64,000 bases of DNA from Schistosoma mansoni (lineage: Eukaryota > Platyhelminthes > Trematoda > Strigeidida > Schistosomatidae), in NCBI RefSeq assembly GCF_000237925.1, contig NC_031498.1:20810422-20874421 (forward strand), written 5' to 3'. Shown here piece after piece: positions 12,858 through 24,700 of the stretch. The stretch's first letter is position 1. Each line of letters opens with the position of its first letter. Below the pieces are notes generated by a model. It did not search any database. It saw only the letters and a list, made by a program, of their open reading frames with translations, and was not told the DNA's origin. The translations under genes were made by a program, and so were the position numbers.

Positions 12858-14680
12858 TTAATAATTAAAATATTATCCTACACTTTATTCAGTATTCGTT
12901 TACTACAACATAACGCAGTTTATTGAATTCCGTCTATTGAAAATTAAAATATATGTAGGTCCGCCTACATATTAAAGAAAGATATAAAACTGCACTATGT
13001 TTTATCGACAAAGTGTAACATATTTTCACGGAGCTTTTGTAATAATACTTGTTACAGAGTTGTTTGGTGCTTTGATTGTTCTTTACTGAAAGATTTACTT
13101 GTCCTTCGAAATTTTCCAATGACATCTCTCCACTAAACTGTTGTGATAACATGAGTGGATGATGTAATTATGAATAACGAACAGCGTATTAGCATGTATG
13201 TGTATTACATAAAGGTATATTGAAAAGTATGAATGGTGCCTACAGACCCTATAATGATACGTTATTTCATCATCCTAGTGCCCTCTCCCTAACTATTGAA
13301 TTGAAATTTACGTACACCCTCCCTGATGAATTTTCGAATATATTACATCAATACTGTAACCTAACTGTTGATTGACGTAAATGTATGTTATCAGTTAGAA
13401 AATTATGACATCTTGAAGAGGATCTTAGAAAAGCATACAAGTTATTTGTTGAAGTGACTATTAATTGTGAAATTATAATTTAAACACATGAAATCATTTC
13501 CGTAACTTTAACCTACAGTTCTCAAAGTGATGCGGAACATTGATTAGTTATTTTTAATAAAATGAATTCGTTTAAAAATCCCAATCATATTAAAAGATTA
13601 ATATTTGAACGAAGAATATTCTTTTCGATAAATTGAATTCGATATTTGAAAGTTATTCATAAAATCTTTCAGCTCAAGTTTCTGCACTCTGATACGCATC
13701 AACTAGGCACGCCTGTTACGTTTCCAGAAAACTATGTTTATTCAGGGTCCGGAATATCTCCACATATATGTACTGACAACGTAAGGTAATGTAAATTTGT
13801 AAACTTTTATGCACTCAAATATAAACATTTAGATGAAAGGTAACTCTCAGGTTATTTCATCAGTAGAATAGAGATTTCAAGGATATATTTAGCGTAAATT
13901 TATGTGAACCCTGTTCAACATCAAATTTTAATATTATTCTCAGGTCCATGAAACTACAGTTAGTTATCATCTGAGAAAAACTGTTCTAGTTTGTTTTTTT
14001 ATGAAAACTGTGACTATTGATGAAAAACCAACTACCTTATCGTGTTACTGACAAATTTGATTCAAACAGATCCAGTTATAATATGTTCTGAACTCACTAA
14101 AGGTCAATGTCTTAGTTGTTTACATCAAGTTCTGATTGATCAAAGGTTACCATATCTAGAGGAGAGCGTGAGGGTCTCAAATACAATGATTTTCAAAAGG
14201 TTTCCATGTAGTATAGTGAGTTTATGCAGGTTGATTAATTGGCGGTTCACACTGCAAACAGGTTTTATCTAGACAATCGTTGGAAAGCAGGTAAAATTGG
14301 CCACCTATATTTTTCTATTATCACAAAATGTAAACTACTGGGTGCTAAATCAGTAGTCTACGGACTAAGCGCTCGTTTGTGAAACTTGAATGTCCTGTGT
14401 TTAATTTGTGTTGAGATTGTGAGTACACCCTGTTGAGTAGTCTTAAGCTAGAATAAAATAGGTGTTCAGTGCTACTTAGCTTGCATTGCTTTTCTAGATA
14501 AAATCAAACCCAAATATAAACTACAAAAGGGGTTTATTTAGTTTGCAAGAATTAGAATCATCCCATCGTTGATACGCTTGATTGGATTTCGGCCAGTTTA
14601 AATTGAGATATTTCTATTCAAAATCATTCAAACCCATAAGAATTAAATTAAATTCTTACCTGTTCCATAAGTTAGTAGTT
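12858..14680. other. AT-rich stretch, nothing recognised
   Basis: No conserved protein, RNA gene or repeat family recognised. Confidence 0.4.
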
Positions 14681-14684
14681 ATTT

Positions 14685-14770
14685 GAACTGAGTGCCTCAG
14701 TGGATAACACATTGGACTTTTGAAGAGAAAGTGACTGGGTTCAAGTCTAAATGTGAATATTAACACTGGG
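14685..14770 (+). repeat. tRNA-like SINE head
   Basis: An A-box-like TGCCTCAGTGGATAACA and a B-box-like GGGTTCAAGTC lie at tRNA-like spacing, without a paired acceptor stem. Interpreted as a tRNA-derived repeat. Confidence 0.4.
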
Positions 14771-15425
14771 ACGGAAATATAATCACCTGAAGAGTCATAA
14801 ATAGAACTAATTGAGCATCCTGGATTCCATTGATAGTTATAGTCCATCTCATGTACAAAAAAGGATTTTTTTTAATATTCAGGAACCGTGAATTACATCT
14901 GTAAAATTTCTATCAAGATCGTTCAACTTGAATCAGTTTACGAAGTGACACTCTGAAAGGAATCATAAATAACGTAATTATCAGACATCACTAAGATTTT
15001 TGTGAGAGCATATAACACCCATAGCTCTACATGCTCATTTAATAATTATATAAGGATTAGCAGGATATTAGTAATTGATTGTAATTAAATCACGAATAAC
15101 TCTATAGCACACAACTTACTTAACAATCGATGCATGTACTTTATTCAGTGCTCATTTAAATTTACTTCCTACGCACTTGAGATGTTCTTTTTTCTCCTTG
15201 CTTAGATACAATTTTCTATCTTCACTTATATAGCTTTGAATGTCTTGGCAAACATGTGATTCAATTTACATTATTATTACATCCAACTCTACAGGAGATA
15301 ATATATTGTTTTTTAAAAATCATATTTTATAATTGAATAAGGTTATGACTTTATACTTAATGAATACATAATATGAATCGGAAATAACAATGTCGTTCGT
15401 TATATGGATTTTAAATTGTTTTTTT
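14771..15425. other. AT-rich stretch, nothing recognised
   Basis: No feature seen. Confidence 0.4.
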
Positions 15426-15429
15426 TTTG

Positions 15430-15610
15430 TTTTATATAATTGAAATCATAAGTCAATTGAGGCTAGACCACCATGGAAAACCTGGAAACACTGGATGGCC
15501 GTTTCGTCCTATTGTGGGACTCCTCAGTGGCAGTGCGCATCCACGATCCCACCTCGTGAGATTCGAACCCAGGACCTATCAGTCTCGCGCGCGAGCGCTA
15601 ACTAAATTAT
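15430..15610 (-). repeat. tRNA-derived SINE with hammerhead domain, catalytic core boxes kept
   Basis: Minus-strand copy of the SINE at 7755 and 8240. Its hammerhead segment (15,482-15,540) keeps both core boxes: CTGAGGAG before stem II (GTCCC/AGGAC) and GAAA after it, with an AUC cleavage triplet. A 3-nt insertion (CCA) separates stem I from the core and one stem III pair is mismatched, so activity is uncertain. The B box GGGTTCGAATCTC is at about 15,560. Confidence 0.75.
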
Positions 15611-15927
15611 ATTTCTGGCACAACATTCAGGGATTAATGACGATATAGATAAATACAATTAAACAAAGAAAAATATAGTAACATCATCTAACCACATGGA
15701 TTGGTTGATGATTTGAATAAGCTGGTGGATATCGGAATCGGAAATATCGTATTCAACATGAACATTTGGAGGTATATAGTAACCAGGATAACTGAGTCAT
15801 GATAAATTCCACTTGATAGTTTATGAATAAATCAACAAATGTCAAATCATTTGTATGCTGAACTAACAATAATGATTAAACTTTTAGTGGAGCTTAGAAA
15901 TAACAAATATTTATTGCTTATAAGGAA

Positions 15928-16115
15928 AGATGGATAGTGGCTAGCAGTGGAATCCAGGACGCGCGTTTCGTCCTATTTGGGACTTGTCAGCTGGATGTAC
16001 CTGCATCTCAGAGTTGATGTTTACTCTGGAACTCGAACCCAGTACCTTTTCGCTTCAAACGCCATCGCGTCATCCACTCGGCCACTGAGTCCTGATAGCC
16101 ACTTGCTTGTGCGAT
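15928..16115 (-). repeat. Sm-alpha type SINE with hammerhead ribozyme
   Basis: Read on the minus strand from 16,115: A box (AGTGGCCGAGTGGATGACG), B box (GGGTTCGAGTTCC), then a segment (16,003-15,931) nearly identical to the known Schistosoma Sm-alpha hammerhead ribozyme. Stem I ATCCAG/CTGGAT, stem II GTCCC/AGGAC, GAAA and the GUC cleavage triplet are all present. The core reads CTGACAA instead of CTGACGA, changing the conserved G8 position, so this copy is probably slow or dead. In the known family this self-cleaving RNA is transcribed by Pol III. Confidence 0.88.
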
Positions 16116-16261
16116 GGGGTGAAGTTTAAATTCATTTAGTCTTGTTTGTTTGAATCTTCCTATTGATGTTTTAGGACTGCGACTGGTCAGTCTCTAATTG
16201 GCATATGTGCATACTGTGTGTATTGCCTCGATATAGCCTTAATTCACAAGCATTGTTAGCA

Positions 16262-16336
16262 AAGCTGGATAGTGGCTAGCAGTGGAATCCAGGACGCGCG
16301 TTCCGTCCTATTTGGGACTCGTCAGGTGGATGCATT
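16262..16336 (-). ncRNA. Hammerhead ribozyme domain, truncated Sm-alpha copy
   Basis: A second hammerhead domain on the same strand, about 330 nt from the first, without its tRNA-like head. The CTGACGAG core is intact, stem II is GTCCC/AGGAC, and the cleavage triplet is GUC. The GAAA box has become GGAA (the A13 position), and stem I starts with a mismatch (CACCTG against CTGGAT). Probably inactive. Confidence 0.8.
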
Positions 16337-16339
16337 TAT

Positions 16340-18120
16340 CACTTTCTAATCTAAATCTTTTCAGTAGTGTCCACTCATGACTCAGACGATCTTTAGATTT
16401 TACTATATTCATATTATCACTTAGCTTTATGAGATTTTTTTGGCATTTTAAAATTTTACCAATTTTGCTGAATTTCACCTGATCAATGAACAGAATGAGA
16501 ACAGTTTATTTACCACAGATAGATTGAATCAAAAGAAATAGTTTGGAATGTGTGCCCAATGCTAAGGATTTGAACGCTGTTAGAAGTATGTGGGAGTTCA
16601 TGTTTTTCTGGTTCCTTACACTAAATGATATTTCGTTTTGAGGGACATGGAAACCAAAACTAGCCTAGTAGTAGTGATTTTGAAGATGTGAAAAACAAAA
16701 GAATCAATATTTGAGGCCGATGATCTACGACCATTTTACGAGCCGTTTTAGATTTATTAGCACCGTACTTTTCAAACATTATTGATGAAAACCCATGGGG
16801 TAATTAGACGTGAATTATTTTGGGGGCTGAACTAACCTAACTCACATCGTCATTGTGTTAAGACGAATAAATGGAAATGCTACTCATCCATAGGAAATAT
16901 ATTACTTCCATCACATTCCACTGTAGATGAAAGTGCATCTTTACTCTTGAATCTCAGATTTTCTGCTATTTGTTTCAGTCAATAGTGTCAGTCATATAGT
17001 TCAAAAATGGTTACCATATAAACGAATGGATTGATGGTAAGTCTTCGAAATAAAAAATCTGAATTCCATTTCTCCTAATATGAAGCCTAATTTTCTTGAA
17101 CATATAGAATACAATTTACCGGCAAAGCAAATATGTACAGAAAACGTGCTACACGACAATCTACAAACTTAGCCATCTATCACGTGAAACATTTAAAATA
17201 TAATACGGTCTTATCTTTTTACATAGGCCAGAACACATTGTGTTTCTTCTTTAGCTTAATTCCATGATGGCCTTTATCTGATGTGAACTGTCCAGTTTCT
17301 GCATCATTTTTCACTCGTAAATTGGAATAGTCTTATTTCAATATATATATATCCCGCATATTAATTTCAGTAGAATTTTAACACGGGGGAAATACGAATT
17401 TTCTAGGCCAACTAACTAATTGACTAACCAAACTACAATGTATATTTATTTGAAAATACACACACACACACAAACTGTACTTTATGGAATGAAACAAATT
17501 AGGTAGATTCATATAATATAAACAGACAATAATGAGTCATATGTGTATGGAAAATAAATCCCACTATACAATTGTGCGCTTGACGAGAGAGAAGATAAAG
17601 AAAACGCAAATAAACAAAAAAACATCTTGAACAAATTGAAAGGACAAGGAAAAGGCTAGTAAGATTAGATGACTTTTATAATTGACTTACTTTTCTAACC
17701 ATCTAATTGTATAAAGAAGTTTGAAATAGATAATTGTGGCTTATATGTATAAGTAGTTAAGTTCGTATTTTGAGGTATCAGATACTAAGCCCTTTAGTAG
17801 GCAGTCGGTAAAGTGCCTTGTATGAAGGATTTTTTCCCTGGAACTCATCATTAAGGCTTATCCGGGGAGAAATTATGCTCTATGAGATCCCAGCTATCTT
17901 CAGTGAGTATCACAGTCACAAACGTTAACCATTTAGCGATTCAAGCTAACTAGTGTCAAATATCATGAGACCTGTGCCAATTGATTCTTGCAGTTTACCT
18001 ACAGCTGTCCAATATCAATAAAATAGTGTCAAGTCACTTGTTCAAGTGGTTACATTGCAAATTGATCGGTAGGATTCGATCAGTACTAAGGTTTAAACAA
18101 TATAACATTTTCTTAGTTTG
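16340..18120. other. AT-rich stretch, mostly unassigned
   Basis: No gene recognised. It contains a short (CA)n run near 17,457-17,470 and a short (AT)n run near 17,341-17,352. Confidence 0.4.
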
Positions 18121-18124
18121 AATC

Positions 18125-18310
18125 ACCAAATTGTTTTAGCTAGATCAGCATTAGAAACCAGAAAGCCCTGGATATCTGTCTCACCCTATTATGGAACTCC
18201 CCAACAGTGCTCATCCACGGACCCGCCACAAGGAACTGGACCCACGACCGTCAGTCTCAAGCGCTAACGTTCTGACTCTAGACCATTGAACTAGCATGAC
18301 ATCTGTTACC
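18125..18310 (-). repeat. Diverged tRNA-derived SINE with decayed hammerhead domain
   Basis: Minus-strand relative of the SINE at 15,430, recognised by GGATGAGCACTGTTGGGGAG and the tRNA-like half at 18,225-18,300. The ribozyme stem II and core are eroded. Confidence 0.55.
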
Positions 18311-19349
18311 ACTCAGTCAAAGCGCTTGTTATCGATGTTTTTGTAGTTTACTTGCTCTTGGAAGTAGAAGGAAGTGGAATTGCAGTGAAAATAATGTCTA
18401 GACTGGCGTTGTAACTGCATACGATCACGAAGACTTGGAGAGCAACAAAAAATACAACAAGATATTTTAATTCTAGGTTATATGATTATCAGTGCCATTT
18501 GGCTGGGACTGTACACGTTAATGAGTATCCAGTTTAAGACTAACTTGTGGTAAGAAAAACTATACCTGTTAAATCGACTGCCGTGCAAAATAACAAGCAA
18601 AAACACAGCGCATATGATCAATTATATAAATGTCCATATGAAAAATGTACAAAGAGATTACCAACATGGACATGTACAGCTAATCATTGCTATTTTGTTC
18701 ATAAGTAGTCTGGAATCACTGGATGTGAAACAAGGAAAAGGAATATCAAAACTAAAACATCTGTTGAGCTTCAATAGTTTTGTCATCAGTGAATATCCAG
18801 ATACGCCAATCGTCCCCAACAACCTATATGGCTGGAGGGAGCACCTGATAAGTTCAATAAACTTTTTTTGATAAGTACTAACATCTGACACACAAAGTTT
18901 GCCAATTCAATAGAGAATACATAGAAAATTGGTAAGTAAGCTTCTTTGATTATAACGTTGGCTTCCATATACGACAGACAAAAGTGGGTTGTCATTCGAA
19001 ACAAGAAGTATTTTTCTCCTCACAATTAATTCAAATCCATTCAAAAGTCATATCGTTTTTCCTTAAAAAAGAAATTACTGCTAAACAACGATAATCAAAT
19101 ATTTTCCACGCTGATGAACAGTTTACATTAGACAGGCACAAACCACTTAAACAAAAAACACTTACAAACTCGGGCTGGACTTAGATGACTAGGTGAGAAA
19201 GCCAAGTCGGTTGAAATGCCGAATCTTTATTGACTGAAGTGACTCTGACATGTAGTACGTATGCCCGTGCATCGCGTACATCAACACACGATGTTTGGTG
19301 TTGTAGGAGTTGATTGAAAATAAGTTAGAAGAACCAAAATAAGACATCA
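18311..19349. other. Unassigned AT-rich stretch
   Basis: Two overlapping open frames on opposite strands (18,614-18,871 and 18,658-18,891) have no recognisable family motif, and I do not call them genes. Confidence 0.4.
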
Positions 19350-19745
19350 GGTTAGTTCATGAAGTCACTAACAGACTGAGTAGCACAGGTTGTTAGAAAA
19401 AGGTTGTTGTTACCTTGTTGGGGTCCGCACAGTTTTTGTAACAAGTAGTCTGGGATGTTGAGTGACAAGTCTCAAAATCAGTTACAAAGATGCAGATGCA
19501 TCCCAGATTGTCCATAGACCTTGAGTCTTTAAATTACTTTATGCTTTAGGTTCCGCCAATCCATTCTTTTTTTCTCGAGTCACATTGTCTATGCATAATC
19601 TTTTCTATTACCATCGATAACATTACTACTTTTACTACTCTATCATCTGTCTTGATAATTTATTCTCATTATACTGATTTGGTATGGCGAATTGGACCGA
19701 CTAGCACATGTACCAGGTTCTAAGTTGCCCATAATTGTGTAATAG
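19350..19745 (+). mobile_element. Old 3' end of RTE/SR2-like LINE
   Basis: It follows the same order of words as the RTE 3' ends at 52,400-52,711 and 62,520-62,810: TTGGGGTCCGC, CTGGGATGTTGAGTGACA, TCAGTTACAAAGATG, then an AT-rich tail ending near GAATTGGACCGACTAGCACATG. It is clearly more diverged than those copies. Confidence 0.65.
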
Positions 19746-19976
19746 TGATGTGCAAGAAATAATTCAGCTCAGAATTTACTAAGAATAATTCTCCTCCTCT
19801 AATCAAAGATTCATGCGAAAATTATAGAAATATAATTTCTTTAATAAATTAAATCGAAAAATTTTGAGAACTCTCTAAAAAATGATTGTTTGTTTTCATT
19901 TTTATCCTTTACAATGTTAAATAATGCCTGCTAAAAAACTTATGACCATTTACATGGCACAGGTTTCTGTCATATG

Positions 19977-20492
19977 CCCCCAAATGCCCTGGTACAGCCG
20001 AGAGTGAGGAGAGTCCACTCTCCCTCTCCAAATGCTCTCACATGGCCACGCGTATATAGACTCTGCCAGGGAAGTTCTACTCACTGCCTTCTCGTAGTGG
20101 GGGTGTTGTTTACGCAATTGAGAGGACGAAAAGAGAATGTCCGGCGCTTTAACCGGGTCGGTGGACACGGAAAGTCCACCTAGGGAAGTTGGAAAACCCT
20201 CAATCCAAACCAATGGTGAACATGGGCTCCAGTATCTTAAGGGAACAAATTGCGTATGAATCAATCGTCGGTCACCGGTTACCATGGGACTGCATATCCT
20301 CACGATGCTCCACTGCTTTGTGGATCAGATCTTTGGGTCAAAGGCTTCGGGTGTGACTCCCTAAGAAAACCACCTGCTTCAGTCTGGGCGCCTGGGCAGT
20401 ATCACAGCCCTTACACAAATCGAATGAGATTTGTGCGGCGCATATATATCTGGTGCTTCCTTGTACCAATATTTATGTGTTTAAATAAATAA
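19977..20492 (+). repeat. ~520-bp interspersed repeat, full-length copy
   Basis: Reference copy of an abundant family in this window. It starts CCCCCAAATGCCCTGGTAC and passes through GAGAGGACGAAAAGAGAATG and GGGCTCCAGTATCTTAAGGG. It ends TTGTACCAATATTTATGTG followed by TAAATAAATAA. It is GC-richer than its surroundings. Its open frames are not conserved between copies. No tRNA-type promoter boxes were found, so it is a non-coding, SINE-like or non-autonomous element of unknown class. Confidence 0.85.
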
Positions 20493-21709
20493 TTCTGTCA
20501 TATCCATTAATTTTACCATGTACCGAAATTGGTAAACACAATGACTGAATAAAAGAGCGTAGAACCTGATGGACTAATAATTCAGTTGGAAATTTACAAC
20601 TCACTGATTCTAATCAGTAACTAGTACCTATAAAATAGACGACCAAAATAAAAATATTATTCAACTAACGTGTAACGATGGATTTTATGGAAGCTAATGA
20701 TACTAGCTGATCGCCTAAACCTTTGTAACAGTAACATGATTTAAACCTGAGATACATAGATTAAAGGTTAAATGCTTGGACTGAAGAGAGGAAATCTTGC
20801 GCAGTAGTTAAATAGAGCTTACTGTGTGTGAATTCATCTATGTTGATAAATTTTGACACCTTTGATTGAATTATAGAGATAATGAAACTAGTGTAGTTTA
20901 TATTTGTCTTCTGTTAGGTAGTTGGAAGTAGTCGGCAGGAAACTCTGGCACTTGACAACAAAGCGAACCTGTGATCTTAAGTGAATTGATGCTCCCTGTA
21001 GGATTAGAACGCGGGTTATTCAGTTTTACGCTCCGAGACATCATCACTAAGCTGTTCAGGCTGCCACTGTCCATCTGTATGATTAAAACATTTATAATTG
21101 ATTGATCAGTGGGTGACGATGAGTGTCGTGTCATTTAGTCGTCATGTGACTACATTGCAACTCGGTCTATAAAATTCGATCACCACTAAAAGACTAGACA
21201 GATATGGTCACTCGACTGCATATTTGTTGTCCTCTATTCGCCAAGTTATAAAGGAAAGACAACTATATCTTATCCATTTTTCGACCCCCTCTATCAGGAA
21301 GGGTTACTCTAATTAATAATGCGATACAGCATACGATGTAAAATCTTCTTCGCTTCAAACATCGAACGTACATAACCCTACTCACATATGGAGGTAAAAG
21401 TAAACAAATCACAGGAGAAAGGATTTACTTCATAGTGGAATAACTGTGTTTAGTATATCTGAAAAGTCACATTGAAATGTTCTGCAACGCAAGTTGGATG
21501 TCATCAGTGCAATATTGTGCTTAAAATGATCACTAGTTTGACATCAGAAAGATTATTAACTGTTATTCAAAATACAGAAAAATAATTAGAAGATAAAACA
21601 CTGATAAGTATTTACAGGACTTGATATTGATGGCTGTACATTTAAAACTGATAGAAAAGTGAAGGAAAATTTGGCAAGATAATCCTTCCATAAATTTCAT
21701 CCAGTTAAC
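20493..21709. other. Downstream flank of GPN2, with a tRNA-like repeat
   Basis: No gene seen. A tRNA-like stretch on the minus strand (about 20,985-21,062: CAGCTTAGTGATGATGTC, then CGTTCTAATCC) looks like another SINE head. I could not identify a clear AATAAA for GPN2 on the minus strand just below 21,710. Confidence 0.4.
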
Positions 21710-24700
21710 TTAAGCGAATAAATCAATATGAGGTTCATCATCATTCTGTACATTATTATCAATATTATGATTATCATCATTCTTTTTAAACATATATTTC
21801 TCTTGAATCATACCTATCCAATCAGGTGCTAGTTCAACACCAGAAGCTGAATGTAATAAACTTTGAAGATTATGTTGTTCATTTGTTCCAAACACATAAC
21901 CATTAGCACGATCTACATAACGCATAACACGTTCAATATGTGATAGATCTTGTATATCTAATAATAAGAATTGAACAATTGAATGATCTTGTATTAAATC
22001 AATGATAGCTTGATTTAAACGTGTATATTTACAATTGAATAATAACTGATCTGTATTATTTGTAGTTTTATGTAAACAATCAATTAAATATTGTAAATCT
22101 AATACTTCGGTGAAAAAATCCAAGTTGAAATCTAATTCACCGTATTGTTCAATTAAATCCGCTTTACTTAATATATTTACATGGGGTATAGATAATTGTA
22201 GCATAGCTGATAAAGAAGTTAATACACATGCAATAAATTTTCCAGCATCAGAACAATAATGTGAATCAATTAAATGTACTGATGTTAATTGTAAATCAAG
22301 AGAATTAGGTACTTCATCATTAGATGATGAAGATTGTTTTGATGATGAGGGTAATGATAATTGATTTTTAGTGTTTATTTTGAAATTAGTTGGTTTATTT
22401 GTAAGATAACAAACAAGTTGACGCATACAAGGATGATGTGTGTACAATTCCACCTTGATAAAACAAAGAGAAAAAACAATGCAAATAATAATAATAATCT
22501 TAAAACTTATAATAACAGTTAAGTTTAATAGTTATGTGGTGTATGCTCCTACTCACTGCCTTCTCGTGGTGGGGGATGTTGTTTACGGAATTGAGAGGAC
22601 GAAAAGAGAATGTCTGGCGCTTTAACCAGGTTGGTGGATATGGAGGATCCACATAGGGGAGTTGGAAAACCCTCATTCCAAACTAATGATGAACATGGGC
22701 TCCAGTATCCTAAGGGAACAAATGGCGTATGAAACAATTGTTGGTCACCAGCTACTATGGGAATGCATCTCCTCACGATGCTCCACTGTCTTGTGGATCA
22801 GATCTTTAGGTCAAAGGCTCCGGGTGTGGCCCCCTAAGAAAACCACTTGCTTAGGTTTGGGAACCCGAGCAGTATCTCAGCCCTCACAAAAATCAAATGA
22901 GATCTGTGTGGCGCATATCTATCTAGTGCTCCTTTGTACCAATATTTATGTGTTTAAATCAATAAATAATAAATAACTTATGTTGACAGATATAGGTGGT
23001 ATGTAACACCAATCATGAGTGGAATGCCTGGCAGAAGAAGATCCAGAGGATCGAGTTGAAAAGAACAGAGAGGAATTGAAATAAAAACAGAATTGGGAGA
23101 ATCATAAAGAATGTAAATGACAACTGATGGAAGATATACAAATGATACATTTAATATATGGTTTTGGTATTTTACCAAAGCACTGTGATTTCGCACCAAA
23201 TCTTCGTTGACTACAATAATCCTGTGATAATAATATTTTGTTTACTCTTTAGTGTTCTGTCGATTAGTTTTGCAATTTGACAAAATCAATATTCGTCAGT
23301 AAATAATAAAGAAATATTTAAGCTACATTCATGAACATTTCCGAATTTTTTTAGGCATAATTACTTTATGATTATTAACTTCCTGTTCAATGGTCAATTT
23401 ATTCGAAATGATCAGGTTCAACTTTGGCATTAGTACTTATGAACATTTTAAAATTCATTAGGAGAATTTGTTCGAACTAAGAGGTAGGTAAAATGAAATT
23501 AGTAATTATTACTCAATAAATGATTAATACAAACATTGTTTTTCTGCAAGAAATCGATTACGGTAAGGATAGATAAGTGTTAATCTATATCGTTGATTCA
23601 GGACATACTGTTACATGGACCACCAAGTTTCCTCAGAGTTGTAAATACAACTTTTTATTGAGTAACAAATTGAAAGGAAACAGATTTCTCATCAGAAACA
23701 TTAAACTATTTAACAGGCAGATATTGATTAAGAGACTATATTGAGTTTAGAAAACTTGGTAGCCAACATAGCATCTGCAGAGATGCTGCCTTCTCACAAG
23801 GAAAGAAGGGGTTAGAAAAGGTTGACCCTAAAAAAGTCACACCCTACCTTACAGGTTTCCGTCTCCGGCGGTAAAACCTTTTAAGAACGGAGCTAACACG
23901 TCAAAAACCTCCCACAAAAAGGTCGTGAGTGATCCGCCTTAAGCAGTTATCCCTTGGACTTTGCGGTCACGCTCCTAGGTCGTTAAAACCAACACTAATT
24001 CAACTTCCTTTTCAGGTTCCTCAAGAAATACCCCTCCACGGTGTGGGCAACTGGGAAATGATATCAGCCCTCATACCAATAACAGCACAAGAGACCAAGT
24101 TCGTCATAATCACATTGAAAGTTATACACATAATATTTTGGGTAGCCAGGTTGTATCAGACATATTTGACCTATACTGTCATAAACTATCGGTTTATGCA
24201 TGTTCATGAAATTAGACTTGAACTCAAGTTCAAATATCTCCATACTTTACAGAAGAATAGATGAGAATTCCTATTTAGAAAGAAGTTTGTTACAGGGCGA
24301 CCCAGTTCATATATTCATCTATTGGGACTAACACAAACTATATAATGGTTAGATGGAAACAACAGATTCAACCGAGTTATTCAATATGAAGTTGTTGAAG
24401 CAGGTTTTAAACTGTATCGAAAAATGTGAGTGTTAAGTATCTAGACTAGTAAGAAATAATTCCATTTCCTTAAGATTAGTTCTACTGTACAAAGAAGGTA
24501 TCTTGAGATCGTAAATTTTCATTTCCTAACTTATTCCCTTTAAAAAACATTAATCAAGTCGATATGCTTACAAGGATAATTAAAGATACTCACACAACAA
24601 CCGAATAATCATCTAAAAGCTTTTCTTACTATTTAGATTTAAGATCAAGTTCTCTTCTTCAATACACGATTAGAAGATATAGTTTATCTATTTAAACATT

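Noticed and set aside
19950-20303. 117-codon minus-strand open frame and several 70-100 codon frames in similar sequences (22,549; 32,358; 35,039; 50,677; 60,095)
   Set aside because: They fall in copies of the ~520-bp repeat; the frame is not preserved between copies and no protein motif is seen.
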